Source of the DNA: MWCR01 sp049325475
GTDB taxonomy: Bacteria > Patescibacteriota > Patescibacteriia > 2-12-FULL-60-25
NCBI GenBank assembly: GCA_049325475.1
Contig: JBMOLN010000004.1
Span: 62,001 to 126,000 of the forward strand
DNA length: 64,000 nt
Direction of reading: 5' to 3'
Within the stretch, counting starts at the first letter, position 1; every line of letters starts with the position of its first letter. A program made the position numbers and the translations under genes. The notes under the pieces are model-generated. The model did not search any database. It was not told the origin of the DNA and worked only from the letters and a program-made list of their open reading frames with translations. This document shows, piece by piece, positions 8,499 to 16,929 of the stretch.

Positions 8499-9353
8499 TC
8501 ACTGAAAACTGCAGTTGAAGCAGGTTTGGGCATTGTTGGTGGTAATGCCGCAGATTTCTGCGTACGATTTTGATCGCAGATCAGCAATGAATTGCGCAAT
8601 ATGGCGGACGTGAGCCGGTTCATTGCGTTCACCGCGAACAGGGACGGGCGCGAGCCAGGGGCAGTCGGTTTCTAAAAGAAGACGATTCAGCGGCATTTTT
8701 TTAACAATATTGGTCAAGATGTCCGGTTCGGCTGTGGTCTTGCGGGGCTTGAAAGTCACAATCCCTCCGATTCCCAGGTAGCAATTTAAATCCAAGAAAG
8801 CTTGTGCTTTTTGCCAAATATCAGAAAATCCGTGAATAACGATCTGCAGTTTTGGATATTTGCCGCGTAGATCACTGATGGCTTTTGCGATATCTTCACC
8901 GGCATCACGCTGATGGACAATGAGAGCTTTGTTGAGCCTGGAGGCGAGGTCGGCTTGTTGGTTGAAGACAGCAAGTTGGTCAGATTTGGCTTTAGCGATG
9001 TCTAGATCCGGAGTTTCGGAAAAGTAATGATAATCCAAGCCGCACTCCCCTATTGCGAGTACGCGAGGAGATGAGGTTGCGAGCTTTTCCAGCTCGGCGA
9101 TGTTGAACGGTTCGTCTAATGCGCCTTTTTCATCTTCATCTTCAAAATCAGACGTCACATGATCCGGATGATAACCGACCGCCGCCCAAGTATCCGCATG
9201 CTTATCCGCGTAAGCAACTGCGGAGCGGCTGGTGTTCATGGCTGTGCCGATGGTGATGGTCTTTACATCAAACTCGGCCATGCGCGTATGGACTTGGTTG
9301 CGGTCTTCATCGTATTTACCAAAGTGGAGATGGGAATGAGTGTCGATTAGCAT
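8499..9353 (-). CDS. tatD: TatD family metal-dependent deoxyribonuclease
   Basis: 284 residues from the ATG at 9353 (MLIDTHSHLHFGKYDED). All metal-ligand motifs of the amidohydrolase-fold TatD family are present: HSHLHF near 6-11, GECGLDYHY near 100-108, the IVHQRD histidine, VIHGFSD, and ETDCPWLAP near the C-terminus. TatD proteins act as 3'-5' exonucleases on DNA or RNA. The longer frame starting at 9377 would translate an AACCTTGATT repeat and is less likely. The gene stands alone between repeat arrays. Confidence 0.93.
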   Translation of the reverse strand: MLIDTHSHLHFGKYDEDRNQVHTRMAEFDVKTITIGTAMNTSRSAVAYADKHADTWAAVGYHPDHVTSDFEDEDEKGALDEPFNIAELEKLATSSPRVLAIGECGLDYHYFSETPDLDIAKAKSDQLAVFNQQADLASRLNKALIVHQRDAGEDIAKAISDLRGKYPKLQIVIHGFSDIWQKAQAFLDLNCYLGIGGIVTFKPRKTTAEPDILTNIVKKMPLNRLLLETDCPWLAPVPVRGERNEPAHVRHIAQFIADLRSKSYAEICGITTNNAQTCFNCSFQ

Positions 9354-9360
9354 ATTGTCA

Positions 9361-9476
9361 GAACCTTGATTAATCATGATTTTCGCTCATATTAACATGA
9401 TTACTTTAGGAATAAAATTATTCAAATTAAAAATCGGCTCGAAATTATTTTATTCAAGTTAATCAGGGTTCAAGAC
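9361..9476. repeat. Intergenic repeat, AACCTTGATTA / GCTCATATTAAC family
   Basis: Starts with AACCTTGATTAATCATG, then TTCGCTCATATTAACATG, and ends with CAAGTTAATCAGGGTTCAAG, an inverted relative of the first part. A homologous copy in the opposite orientation lies at 49190-49236. Confidence 0.65.
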
Positions 9477-9478
9477 AA

Positions 9479-9955
9479 TTAAAGTAAAATCCAAAGCAAT
9501 CCCATGAAAATGGTATAGACGAGTTTGGTGACCGGGGCTTGATCTATATAAGGAATTGCAAAAGGCAATAAATTGAAAGATTTTATGAGCCAGATTACGC
9601 CGCCCATGACCACAATGCCTTCGATGAGGCCGACAATTGCGCCGATAATGTGGTTGGCGGATTTCATGAACGGCAATTTGGCGAGGAAATGATAGGTTTT
9701 GTCCAGTGCTCCAAAAACCCAGCCCATTATGCGGTCTACTATCAAAAAGATGATTAGGAACATCAGGACTTTGGCCCAGCTCTCGGGCAATAACCAGCTT
9801 AAAAGCGGTGCTGCGGCCGCATACCAAGCCCTGGCGGCTACAAAGCCGATAATTGCTCCGACAATGCGTCCCAATGAGACAATAAAGCCGTCTTTGAGAC
9901 CGAGGCCCACGAAGGCAAGGAGGATTAATAATAAGACTATATTAAAAAGCGCCAT
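9479..9955 (-). CDS. CvpA-like inner membrane protein
   Basis: 158 residues with four hydrophobic segments (about 3-22, 26-48, 61-82, 102-127) and a CvpA-like pattern: a short helix, GLKDGFIVSLGRIVGAIIGF, and a later helix pair around FLIIFLIVDRIMGWVFGALD. CvpA is linked to colicin V production and cell-envelope homeostasis in other bacteria; its biochemical role is unclear. It stands alone, upstream of tatD in the same direction. Assignment rests on pattern and size only. Confidence 0.75.
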   Translation of the reverse strand: MALFNIVLLLILLAFVGLGLKDGFIVSLGRIVGAIIGFVAARAWYAAAAPLLSWLLPESWAKVLMFLIIFLIVDRIMGWVFGALDKTYHFLAKLPFMKSANHIIGAIVGLIEGIVVMGGVIWLIKSFNLLPFAIPYIDQAPVTKLVYTIFMGLLWILL

Positions 9956-9960
9956 ACGCT

Positions 9961-10125
9961 ACTAAATAATAAATAAAAAATAACAAATAACAAAGTTGGA
10001 ATCGAGCAAGCTCGATATTAATTTTATTATAACATATGGTAATAACTCCCTCTACCGAGCAAGCTCGATTTTCTCCCTCTTAATCCCACTTAGCTAAAGC
10101 TTCGCAGGACAGGTCCAAGAGGGAA
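9961..10125. repeat. AATAAATAACAAATAA array followed by CCCTC hairpin repeats
   Basis: 9961-9996 is an A+T-rich array of TAATAAATAAAAAATAACAA words. 10048-10125 holds two copies of ACCGAGCAAGCTCGAT-type text (also at 10003) and a CCCTCTTAATCC...AAGAGGGA interrupted hairpin family also seen at 13511, 39180 and 44207. Confidence 0.6.
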
Positions 10126-10139
10126 CTGTAATTAAAAAG

Positions 10140-10156
10140 ACCTCCGAATCGGAGGT
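10140..10156 (-). terminator. Intrinsic terminator of the 10156 gene
   Basis: Minus strand ACCTCCG-ATT-CGGAGGT followed by CTTTTT. The hairpin begins on the last bases of the TAA stop codon. Confidence 0.75.
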
Positions 10157-10620
10157 TAGAGTTGACCGCGAAGCAAGGAGTTCTCCAAATTATGGATTTC
10201 GTTTCGCCAACCGCCCTTTGTTTTCTGCAGACGTTCTAACAGATTCAGGGCGCGTGTATAAACATTGGGAAAATGATGGCCCAGTAGATTGCGTTTGATA
10301 CTCGGCAGGATGTCCGACCATTGCACAATAAGACCTTTGGGCTCATCAGGCTCTGCGATCGAAGTTTTGGGATCGTTTTCGATTTTTGCCACGAATTTTT
10401 CCTCCCAATTGGATAAGGCGAAATCTACAAGGATGAAGCGGCCATTTTGCAGAGCCGGGGCATTGGGCAGACTCTCTTGCAATAAGTCGAGCGACATCAT
10501 CAAATGTTTGAAATGTTCATTGCCGCATGAAAACGTGTTTAGCCCCCTAAGCTCGTCGGCAAATCTGTTTAAAGATATTACAAATCCAAAAAAATCGCCC
10601 GGCGGATCGGTTGGTTTCAT
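10156..10620 (-). CDS. Unknown cytoplasmic protein
   Basis: 154 residues, no signal peptide or membrane segment, mixed charge with several Trp and Leu; I do not recognise the family. The ATG at 10620 follows AAAAAGGAACC. A TTGACT element (minus strand, about 55 bases upstream) may be its -35, but no good -10 is seen. An intrinsic terminator is fused to the TAA. It belongs to the set of isolated accessory genes with recognisable expression signals. It could be lineage-specific. Confidence 0.6.
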   Translation of the reverse strand: MKPTDPPGDFFGFVISLNRFADELRGLNTFSCGNEHFKHLMMSLDLLQESLPNAPALQNGRFILVDFALSNWEEKFVAKIENDPKTSIAEPDEPKGLIVQWSDILPSIKRNLLGHHFPNVYTRALNLLERLQKTKGGWRNEIHNLENSLLRGQL

Positions 10621-10746
10621 GTTTGGTTCCTTTTTGGAAGAACTTTTGAAAGATTGGCAGGAATAACTGAAAAAGTCAAGACGTAGAATGTCTTTACCTC
10701 TCAGTGCAATAGTATATTTTGGCTTAAAGTTTTTTGTCCGGTTCTA

Positions 10747-11277
10747 TTACTTGGTCTTGGTAAGGTTTTTGCGAGGATTTTTTAAATACAAATTTTCAAT
10801 TTTTGATAAAATCCAGATGCCGCCAGCGAAAAGTGTTATTGCAGTTGCAGCGGTAATGAAAAACGGCAGAACCATAAATTGAGCAACGCAGGCCAGTTGT
10901 GCCATAAAATCTATTAAAAAATTTCCGGATTCTATAACTCCGTTTGGGCAGGTGTTATAAGGTTGAAACTGTTCAACTATAAGCCGGGGTATGATAATCC
11001 AAGTAATAATAAACCAAATAAATGCGGGTATAAAAATCGAAGCGCTTTGAAATTTGGTTCTTTTTCGATTCCAAAAATTTTGGTTCCAAACAACATCAAA
11101 ATAATTTTTAATATTAGTTTTAACGGGCTTGTGATCTATTTCCGTTGTTATTTTTACTCGAATACCTTCGATCATCAACAGAATAAAAAATACGGCACCA
11201 AATTCAGCTTTGGGTTTCCATGCAAAAATAGCCGCCGCTATTACTGTTAAGATGTGCAGTATTTTACTAAAAATCAT
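10747..11277 (-). CDS. Unknown membrane protein
   Basis: 176 residues. Hydrophobic stretches lie at about 5-20 and 24-38, around 80-99 (FIPAFIWFIITWIIIPRLIV) and 120-155, with a polar Lys/Asn-rich loop between. An NPRKNLTKTK tail ends the protein. No family recognised. Its start lies 12 bases from the stop of metG on the same strand, so it may be the second gene of a metG transcript. Confidence 0.6.
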   Translation of the reverse strand: MIFSKILHILTVIAAAIFAWKPKAEFGAVFFILLMIEGIRVKITTEIDHKPVKTNIKNYFDVVWNQNFWNRKRTKFQSASIFIPAFIWFIITWIIIPRLIVEQFQPYNTCPNGVIESGNFLIDFMAQLACVAQFMVLPFFITAATAITLFAGGIWILSKIENLYLKNPRKNLTKTK

Positions 11278-11289
11278 TTTTTTGTACGG

Positions 11290-12900
11290 CTATTCCCCTA
11301 GCCTGGGAAACAATATTTTTGGTTCGGGTAAATCCGAGCCGGGCTCAAGTCCGCCCCAGTTTTTGAGCATGGAATAATTTTTCTGGCTGCGCTCGGTTTT
11401 TGGGTCTTGGCCAAGCTGTTTAATGATCTCTGAAGCGATGTTAGGCATAACCGGTTCGATCATCCAGGCAACATTGCGGCAGAACTCCAAAATCGTATAA
11501 AGCACGAGGGCTGTTTTTTCCGGATTTTCTTTGATTAGTTTAAAAGGTTGCGTTTCCTCAACAAGGCGGTTAGCGAGCGTGAGAGAGGCATTTTCGCCGT
11601 TCCAGACGGCTTCCAGAGCCAAGTCGATGCGTGAAGCGGAATAATATTGTTCGACTTGTTGCCAGAGAGTCGTAACCGACTCAACTCCTTCCCAGGAGGA
11701 ATCTGGAATCTGAAATCTGGAATCTGAATTTTTGATTACAGGCACTTTGTTGTCGAAATATTTGCGGGACATGTTGACTGCGCGGTTGACGAGATTGCCG
11801 AGGTTGTTGGCAAGGTCGGACTGGTAGCGTTCAGCTATGCGTGCGCGGTTAAAATCGCCATCATTACCAAAAGGAATCTCGCGGAAAAAGAAGTAACGAA
11901 TAACATCAAAAGGAAATTGTTCAGCCAGCTCCAAAGGATCAATGACGTTGCCCAAAGATTTACTCATTTTTTGACCTTCAATGGTAAAAAAACCATGAGC
12001 GAAAATTTGTCCGGGTAATTTTGGAGTTCCATCTTCATTTCGTAACAGAGGATCATTTTTAGCGGCGCTCATTATCATTGCCGGCCAAAGAGCACAATGA
12101 AATTTGATTATATCTTTGCCGACCAGGTGGAGATTGGCAGGCCACCATTTTTGAAACAATTCATCATCCGCACCATAGCCGACTGCGGACATGTAATTTA
12201 TCAGTGCATCAAACCAAACATAAATACGCTGGCCCTCGTCGCCGGGGACGGGTATGCCGCAGGATAGATTTTTGGCCTCCCGGGAGATGGAAAAATCCGC
12301 ATAAGCGTTTTTAACGTAAGAGCGGACCTCATTTAATCGTTTTGGCGGTTGTATGAACTCCGGACGTTCATGGAAAAGTTTAAGCAGTTCATCTTTATAA
12401 GCAGAAGCTTTAAAAAAATAATTTTCTTCTTTAATCAGTTCAAGATTTTTAGTCGGATGCAGAGGGCAGCGGCCGTCATCATTAAGTTCGGAATCAGTTT
12501 TAAAATCCTCGCAGCCGACGCAGTAATGACGCTCATATGTATCTTTATAGATATCACCGGATTTTTCCACTGCGCGCCAAAAACGTTCCACGGCTTTATG
12601 ATGTCGTTCTTCGGTAGTGCGTATGAAATCGTCAAAAGACAGTCCGAGTTCTTTCCAGGTATTTTCCCAGATTGCGGCCATACTATCCAAATACGTTTGG
12701 AGATCCCGACCGGCTTTTTCGGCAGCTTCTACGCTTTTTTGGCTGTTTTCATCGGTTCCGGTTAAAAAGAAGGTGTTGTCCCCTTTTAGACGATGTGTGC
12801 GCGCTAAAATATCGGCTGCGACGGTTGTGTAGGTTGAGCCGATGTGGGGTTTGTCGTTAACGTAATAAATTGGCGTGGTTACGTAGAATTTTTCATTCAT
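11290..12900 (-). CDS. metG: Methionyl-tRNA synthetase
   Basis: 536 residues from the ATG at 12900 (MNEKFYVTTPIYYVND). Class I signatures are intact: PHIGS (HIGH-type) at about 16-20 and KMSKSLGN at about 300-307. A Cys-containing knuckle (YCVGCEDFKTDSELN) sits in the connective region. It charges tRNA-Met. There is no C-terminal tRNA-binding EMAP domain. Around residues 388-405 the chain carries DSRFQIPDSSWEGVES, encoded by an AGATTCCAGATT word array (11698-11732) inside the gene. The longer frame to 12996 translates CCCTCTCCC repeats upstream and is rejected. Confidence 0.96.
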   Translation of the reverse strand: MNEKFYVTTPIYYVNDKPHIGSTYTTVAADILARTHRLKGDNTFFLTGTDENSQKSVEAAEKAGRDLQTYLDSMAAIWENTWKELGLSFDDFIRTTEERHHKAVERFWRAVEKSGDIYKDTYERHYCVGCEDFKTDSELNDDGRCPLHPTKNLELIKEENYFFKASAYKDELLKLFHERPEFIQPPKRLNEVRSYVKNAYADFSISREAKNLSCGIPVPGDEGQRIYVWFDALINYMSAVGYGADDELFQKWWPANLHLVGKDIIKFHCALWPAMIMSAAKNDPLLRNEDGTPKLPGQIFAHGFFTIEGQKMSKSLGNVIDPLELAEQFPFDVIRYFFFREIPFGNDGDFNRARIAERYQSDLANNLGNLVNRAVNMSRKYFDNKVPVIKNSDSRFQIPDSSWEGVESVTTLWQQVEQYYSASRIDLALEAVWNGENASLTLANRLVEETQPFKLIKENPEKTALVLYTILEFCRNVAWMIEPVMPNIASEIIKQLGQDPKTERSQKNYSMLKNWGGLEPGSDLPEPKILFPRLGE

Positions 12901-12945
12901 AATGAATGTAGAATAGCTCAAATTGACGTCAGAAGTCAAAAATAA

Positions 12946-12986
12946 TCCCTCACCCCAATCCCCTCTCCCGCATGCAAGAGAGGGGT
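12946..12986. repeat. CCCCTCTCCC...AGAGAGGGG interrupted hairpin repeat
   Basis: CCTCACCCCAATCCCCTCTC followed by CGCATGCAAGAGAGGGG, an imperfect palindrome between metG and the plus-strand gene at 13091. A related copy is at 55249-55306. Confidence 0.6.
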
Positions 12987-13005
12987 GTATACGCAAGTTC
13001 GACTA

Positions 13006-13034
13006 TTGACAAAAGTGGTGATTTTGTCTATACA
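13006..13034 (+). promoter_or_regulatory. Strong sigma-70-like promoter for the 13091 gene
   Basis: TTGACA (13006-13011), 17-base spacer, TATACA (13029-13034). Start codon 57 bases further on with an AAAGGAGA site. Confidence 0.85.
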
Positions 13035-13090
13035 AAGCGTAACGACCCATTGCCTTCGAATGCCTCAAGATCCTCAAAAAGGAGAAGAAC

Positions 13091-13462
13091 ATGAAAGAAA
13101 AATGGAATTGGCAAGAAGCGATTGATTTACAACCAAAAGGCTATGTGGAGCTGAATAATCGCAAAAGTGTCGTCAACGGTCCGCTGGAGAGTATCCAGCT
13201 TGGTCCGGACGATGATATGGTGCGAATCAAGCTCAAGTGGGCCGGTAAGGTTTCTTTGAGCGAACATGGCGTCCCTCGTGGTGATTGGGTGGCGGTTGCC
13301 GATGAAGAGCTGACACTGGAGTTTCCTAACTTGGCCATGCCATACGTGATTGAGGACGCACCAGCAAAAGGCCTCCGAATTCGTTTCGGCTACAGCATTA
13401 TCTACGTCGAGCCCATCGAAGGCATCAGTCCTTCCATGCTGAAGGGGTTGAAGCTCGACTGA
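13091..13462 (+). CDS. Unknown small soluble protein
   Basis: 123 residues, no membrane segment, beta-rich in appearance with alternating hydrophobics (MVRIKLKWAGKVSLSEHG; LRIRFGYSIIYVEPIEG). I do not recognise a family. It has complete signals of its own: a TTGACA-17-TATACA promoter, an AAAAAGGAGA ribosome-binding site 9 bases before ATG, and a CCCCCTTT hairpin terminator. It is flanked by genes on the other strand. G+C looks higher than in neighbouring housekeeping genes, which together with isolation hints at acquisition. Confidence 0.75.
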   Translation: MKEKWNWQEAIDLQPKGYVELNNRKSVVNGPLESIQLGPDDDMVRIKLKWAGKVSLSEHGVPRGDWVAVADEELTLEFPNLAMPYVIEDAPAKGLRIRFGYSIIYVEPIEGISPSMLKGLKLD

Positions 13463-13486
13463 TACCATCCAAATCCCTCTTCGTTT

Positions 13487-13510
13487 CCCCCTTTATTAAA
13501 AGGGGGTTTT
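13487..13510 (+). terminator. Intrinsic terminator of the 13091 gene
   Basis: CCCCCTTT-ATTA-AAAGGGGG followed by TTTT. Confidence 0.8.
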
Positions 13511-13550
13511 AAGTCTCCCTCTTGGATTAAGAGGGAGGTTGGAGGGAGTT
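13511..13550. repeat. CTCCCTCTT...AAGAGGGAGG hairpin repeat
   Basis: CTCCCTCTTGGATTAAGAGG then GAGGTTGGAGGGAGTT. Nearly the same text is found at 39180-39219 and 44207-44240. Confidence 0.7.
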
Positions 13551-13854
13551 ATTTCTTAGTGATCCATTTTTGGTCGATGGCCTTTTCCAAGTCGATGCCC
13601 ATTACTTGCGCGGTAATCATGGCCATGCCGACTACGTCGGCCAGTTCTTTGGAAACTTCGGCTTTGGAAACCTTTTTATCAACGTATTTTTCGGGCCGGC
13701 ATTTGCGGCGGTGGATTAAAACGGCTTGAGCAAACTCCCCCACTTCTTCCATGAGTTTTAATAAAGCAAAATCTTCATCTATTTTGACCTTGTATTTTTT
13801 TTTGTACTTTTTAGCGTTGTTGATTACGCCTTTTTGGATGTCTTTGAATTGCAT
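13549..13854 (-). CDS. MazG-like nucleotide pyrophosphohydrolase
   Basis: 101 residues from the ATG at 13854 (MQFKDIQKGVINNAKKY). The all-alpha NTP-pyrophosphatase metal motif is visible as KLMEEVGEF (about 34-42) paired with KELADVVGM (about 70-78). These enzymes hydrolyse (d)NTPs to monophosphates and clean up aberrant nucleotides. The specific substrate cannot be told. The longer frame to 13893 has no support. It lies downstream of the methyltransferase gene on the same strand, separated by a TTAACCGGAATAC-type array. Confidence 0.82.
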   Translation of the reverse strand: MQFKDIQKGVINNAKKYKKKYKVKIDEDFALLKLMEEVGEFAQAVLIHRRKCRPEKYVDKKVSKAEVSKELADVVGMAMITAQVMGIDLEKAIDQKWITKK

Positions 13855-13958
13855 AACTTTTATCGCTAGCGCGATGTACGTGATCCTGTTCAACCGTAAT
13901 CCAGTTCATAACGAGATAAACTCGGGATTACAGGTTAACGGGATTACTGATTAACGGA

Positions 13959-14588
13959 TTAAAATATTATAATAAAATCTAATGTAAAGAATAAGAATTT
14001 GTTTTTGATTATTTGATAGTTTTTTATGTTGGCGGATTTTAGCAGACGGCGGATATCGCGGATGGAGAGCAGGTTCATGTAATCATCGGCAGCCCAGGCT
14101 TTGCCGATTAGCTTCAGATAACGGTCGAAAATCTTTTTCGGCAATAAAAAATGCAAAAAAGGAGTTCTGGTGTGAACTTCGACGGGAAAATATTTATTGG
14201 GAGTTGTTAAAAAAGATTTTTTGGCCACGCGTTTTATTTCTTTTAAAAAGAGGATTTGCGCTTGTTCATCACCCACATGTTCCAAGACAGCATTGGACCA
14301 GCAAGTTTCGAATTTTTTATCTTGAAAAGGAAACTTGCCGCCTTTATAAGTTATAACTTTGACTTTTGGGTAGCGTTTTTTGAATTTATCAGCCGGAGCA
14401 AAACCAAGCGCCGTAATTTTTTCCAAATAAGGATAATGTTTTTCCAGATAATTTTCCGATTCCAGATATTCTTCGTTGTTAAAGCCGACATCCAAGATGG
14501 ATGAGTTTTTATTGAATTTAAAAAGATTTTGGAAAATATTCCATTTGCGGTCGCGGTTGAATTTGGAAATCGAAAAGGCTAAGGACAT
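13959..14588 (-). CDS. Class I SAM-dependent methyltransferase
   Basis: 209 residues. Motif I is SSILDVGFNNEEYL near 29-42; the acidic motif and the FPFQDKKFETCWSNAVLEHV stretch near 86-105 match the methyltransferase-11 type fold, and FLKEIKRVAKKSFLTTPNKY follows. It transfers a methyl group from SAM to an unknown acceptor, possibly a lipid or sugar. The GxG of motif I is degenerate (DVGFN), so activity is not certain. It is 18 bases from the 14607 gene and probably co-transcribed with it. Confidence 0.78.
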   Translation of the reverse strand: MSLAFSISKFNRDRKWNIFQNLFKFNKNSSILDVGFNNEEYLESENYLEKHYPYLEKITALGFAPADKFKKRYPKVKVITYKGGKFPFQDKKFETCWSNAVLEHVGDEQAQILFLKEIKRVAKKSFLTTPNKYFPVEVHTRTPFLHFLLPKKIFDRYLKLIGKAWAADDYMNLLSIRDIRRLLKSANIKNYQIIKNKFLFFTLDFIIIF

Positions 14589-14606
14589 AACTAATAGTAC
14601 TAAGTA

Positions 14607-15059
14607 CTAAGTGCGGAGTTTGGGGTGGTAATAGAGGGAATAGAAAAAGGCGGAGATGAAACCGCCGAGAAGGCCAAGGATCATGTCGAACATGGTATCA
14701 GGGATGCTGCTTTGCAATTCAGTATGTAAAAATAAATCAAACATGAATTCCGAGATTTCCCAGAGCATTGCAATTAATGCCACGCCCATAACAATAAATA
14801 GAATCCTGACAAGAAGTGAATGAATTTGAATTAAAAATCTTTTTTCGGCCTGAATGACAAGATAGGCTGCACTGATACCGATCAGCAAGCCACCGGCAAA
14901 GTGCATGGGAATATCAAACCAATGAAAAACAGCGTAAAAGCCCAAATGGATGGCAATGATATGAAAAACAAAAAGTAAAACAGGAGCAATTAATGCCTTG
15001 AAAAAAACAATTAGATGGGGATCTTGCAGTACACGTCCGCGGACTTTTTTGACAAGCAT
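14607..15059 (-). CDS. Membrane protein with YjdF/DUF2238-like motifs
   Basis: 150 residues with four membrane helices (about 20-42, 50-72, 82-105, 120-142). The pattern FDIPMHFAGGLLIG, then WEISEFMFD, then DTMFDMILGLLGG resembles the DUF2238/YjdF family, in which these acidic and histidine residues line the membrane core. Function unknown. It is upstream of the methyltransferase in the same direction. Confidence 0.65.
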   Translation of the reverse strand: MLVKKVRGRVLQDPHLIVFFKALIAPVLLFVFHIIAIHLGFYAVFHWFDIPMHFAGGLLIGISAAYLVIQAEKRFLIQIHSLLVRILFIVMGVALIAMLWEISEFMFDLFLHTELQSSIPDTMFDMILGLLGGFISAFFYSLYYHPKLRT

Positions 15060-15063
15060 AATT

Positions 15064-15240
15064 TATTATCTACTATCTAGTATCAAATATCTACTATCTA
15101 TAATTTAACATCTGGTATCTAGCAACTGGCAACTCACTTCTAGTACTCCGGTATTCCGGTTAAGCTGTTTGTCACGAGTTAGCACTGCAGTACGGGCCAA
15201 TGGGAGTACGTGTTAACGCACAAAGCGGCTGACGTTATTA
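15064..15240. repeat. Word arrays: ATCTACTATCTAGTATC and CCGGTATTCCGGTTAA families
   Basis: 15064-15132 consists of TATCTA/CTATCTAGTATC words; 15140-15235 is degenerate text of the type CCGGTATTCCGGTTAAGC, GTCACGAGTTA and GTTAACG that recurs at 7720, 13880, 18630, 26510 and 28600. Confidence 0.65.
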
Positions 15241-15246
15241 TAACAT

Positions 15247-15270
15247 AAAAAAACCATCCGAGCGGATGGT
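15247..15270 (-). terminator. Intrinsic terminator of the 15270 gene
   Basis: Minus strand ACCATCCG/CGGATGGT hairpin followed by seven T; the stem starts on the TAA stop codon. Confidence 0.8.
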
Positions 15271-16394
15271 TAAGAAGCTTTGAAAGTAGCTCGATAGAGT
15301 GTTCGTCCGCGGCGAGCTCCGATGCAGATTGTGCGGGCGGCTAAATTGCATTCTTGACCGATGATTTCATCGAAACCCGGAGTTTCGATTTCATTGTAAA
15401 CGGCAACTTGTTCCCGGTCGTTTATTTCCGCTCCGTAGAACGGTCGGTTTAAGAAGTGGCCCAACCAAAGAATTTTTTTGTAAGATTTCAGATGACGTCC
15501 GTCGCAAACCGCGAAAGCATTTGTATTGATTTTTGCGTCGTGCAGAGTTTTGCCATCCATGGTTAGGAAGTGGAAAATTCTATCGTAAGATCGGCGTGAA
15601 CGATTATCTTGGTAGACATGCCAAGTTTGCTGAAATTTAAAGGTGAAAACGGGTTCTTTGCCGATATTCGCCAGATGCTGCACAAAAGAACTGCACTGCC
15701 TTTCCACGTGGCCGTAAACAGCAAAAAATAATCGGTTGATTTGATAAGAGTAAAGAGGTTTGCCGCGTTTGTTTTGGAGATGCCAGACGCCTGTATAGGG
15801 TCCGCGTTTATCGTTTTCGCAATAAACATAAGTTCCGTCCCCTTGGTCGCGGGCGGCGTAGCGCATAATTCCTTCGGCGGTGGTAAAACAAGTAATATCG
15901 TCGTGGACGCGGACTATCTTGCCGTCAAGTATTACCGCTTGTTTTTGATTGTCGATGTTGGCCGTATAACAGGTCTTGCCAAAAATATGATTCAGGTTGC
16001 CGACTTGCGGAAAGCATGATTTTTCATCCTCTCCAAGAATTACGACCGTACCGTTGCCGTTAAGATTGAGTCCGGTATAGTAAGGTTCTCCGTTCAAGCT
16101 GGTTATGTTGCCGATGCTTTTGAGCAACGGACCGTCGCCCAGGCCATGCCAGCGCAGAAAAAAGGTGCCGGATGATGTTTGCACGCTGTAAAGCGGCCGG
16201 CCGCCGGCCTGAGTCAGCTTGCCGATGCGCGGGTGTTCTTCGCCGAGATTTCCTTTGTAGCACAAGCGATCCACGCCATCATGCGTATCGTGAGCAATGA
16301 AAGCAAAGTCACCGTCCAGCAGTAAATAACCTCTGGCACGAATATGCTTGGGAATTTGATATACCTCTTGGACTTGCCATTTGTTAAGGTCCAT
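15270..16394 (-). CDS. Unknown repeat protein, possibly beta-propeller-like
   Basis: 374 residues without signal peptide. The chain is built from about seven degenerate repeats ending in G-x-P-L/Y-Y-x-x-x-I/L: GGRPLYSVQ, NGEPYYTGLN, FGKTCYTANI, RGKPLYSYQI, GKEPVFTFKF, LNRPFYGAEI, RGRTLYRATF, spaced about 40-60 residues. A repeat solenoid or propeller is likely (inference). Aromatic residues and Cys are frequent. It has a strong AAGGAGG site before ATG, a TTGACA element upstream at about 16431-16436 (minus) with no clear -10, and an intrinsic terminator. Isolated unknown gene. Confidence 0.7.
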   Translation of the reverse strand: MDLNKWQVQEVYQIPKHIRARGYLLLDGDFAFIAHDTHDGVDRLCYKGNLGEEHPRIGKLTQAGGRPLYSVQTSSGTFFLRWHGLGDGPLLKSIGNITSLNGEPYYTGLNLNGNGTVVILGEDEKSCFPQVGNLNHIFGKTCYTANIDNQKQAVILDGKIVRVHDDITCFTTAEGIMRYAARDQGDGTYVYCENDKRGPYTGVWHLQNKRGKPLYSYQINRLFFAVYGHVERQCSSFVQHLANIGKEPVFTFKFQQTWHVYQDNRSRRSYDRIFHFLTMDGKTLHDAKINTNAFAVCDGRHLKSYKKILWLGHFLNRPFYGAEINDREQVAVYNEIETPGFDEIIGQECNLAARTICIGARRGRTLYRATFKAS

Positions 16395-16463
16395 GACTCC
16401 TCCTTAAAATCCAGTTTTTCAGATTTTAGCGAATTTTGTCAATATAAAAACCATCCTTGCAGG

Positions 16464-16600
16464 GATGCGTCATAAAGTCCTAACAAACTTAGGCATGCGT
16501 CATAAAGTCATAACGTCATAACACAGTTGATTGGTTTACCCCCCCGTTATGACGTTAAGACGTTCAAGGTTACGACTTTTTGTAAAGACGTTTTCCGTTA
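16464..16600. repeat. GCGTCATAAAGTC / AACGTCATAACG word array
   Basis: Repeated CGTCATAAAGTC, CATAACGTCATAAC and TTATGACGTTAAGACGTT words. The same family with similar text is found at 18423-18572 and 52839-52920. Confidence 0.75.
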
Positions 16601-16623
16601 AGACTAAGTTAAAGCTTGAATTT

Positions 16624-16851
16624 TTATTCAAAAAGATTAAAAATCGCGCCGAATCCGCCAAAAAGTATGGCGAAAAATAGAATTATGCCCCAAAGAACTG
16701 CTTGGATTATGCAACTGGCGATGAAGTTATAACCCAGCACGCCGAAAGCCCGCTTCATGAATGAATCGGAATTCATCCAGCCTTTATAAGCATGTTTGTC
16801 GGCTTTGCTGTAATCGACAGTGGAGTCGATGGGTTTTGTTTCGTTTTCCAT
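16624..16851 (-). CDS. Small membrane protein, unknown
   Basis: 75 residues. A charged N-terminal third (MENETKPIDSTVDYSKADKH) leads to one or two tightly packed hydrophobic segments at about 38-70 (GYNFIASCIIQAVLWGIILF). A few similar short proteins are common in Patescibacteria but I cannot name a family. The ribosome-binding site is weak (AAGG 10 bases upstream). Confidence 0.55.
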   Translation of the reverse strand: MENETKPIDSTVDYSKADKHAYKGWMNSDSFMKRAFGVLGYNFIASCIIQAVLWGIILFFAILFGGFGAIFNLFE

Positions 16852-16929
16852 ATAAGTAGGCCTTGAGCTGTAAGCCCAAAGCTGAATTTATATTAGAGTA
16901 TTAGTTCAGGAGATTATAGCATAAATATA

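Noticed and set aside
12901..12996. Extended N-terminus of metG
   Set aside because: It translates CCCTCTCCC repeats; MNEKFYVTTPIYYVND is the typical MetG start.
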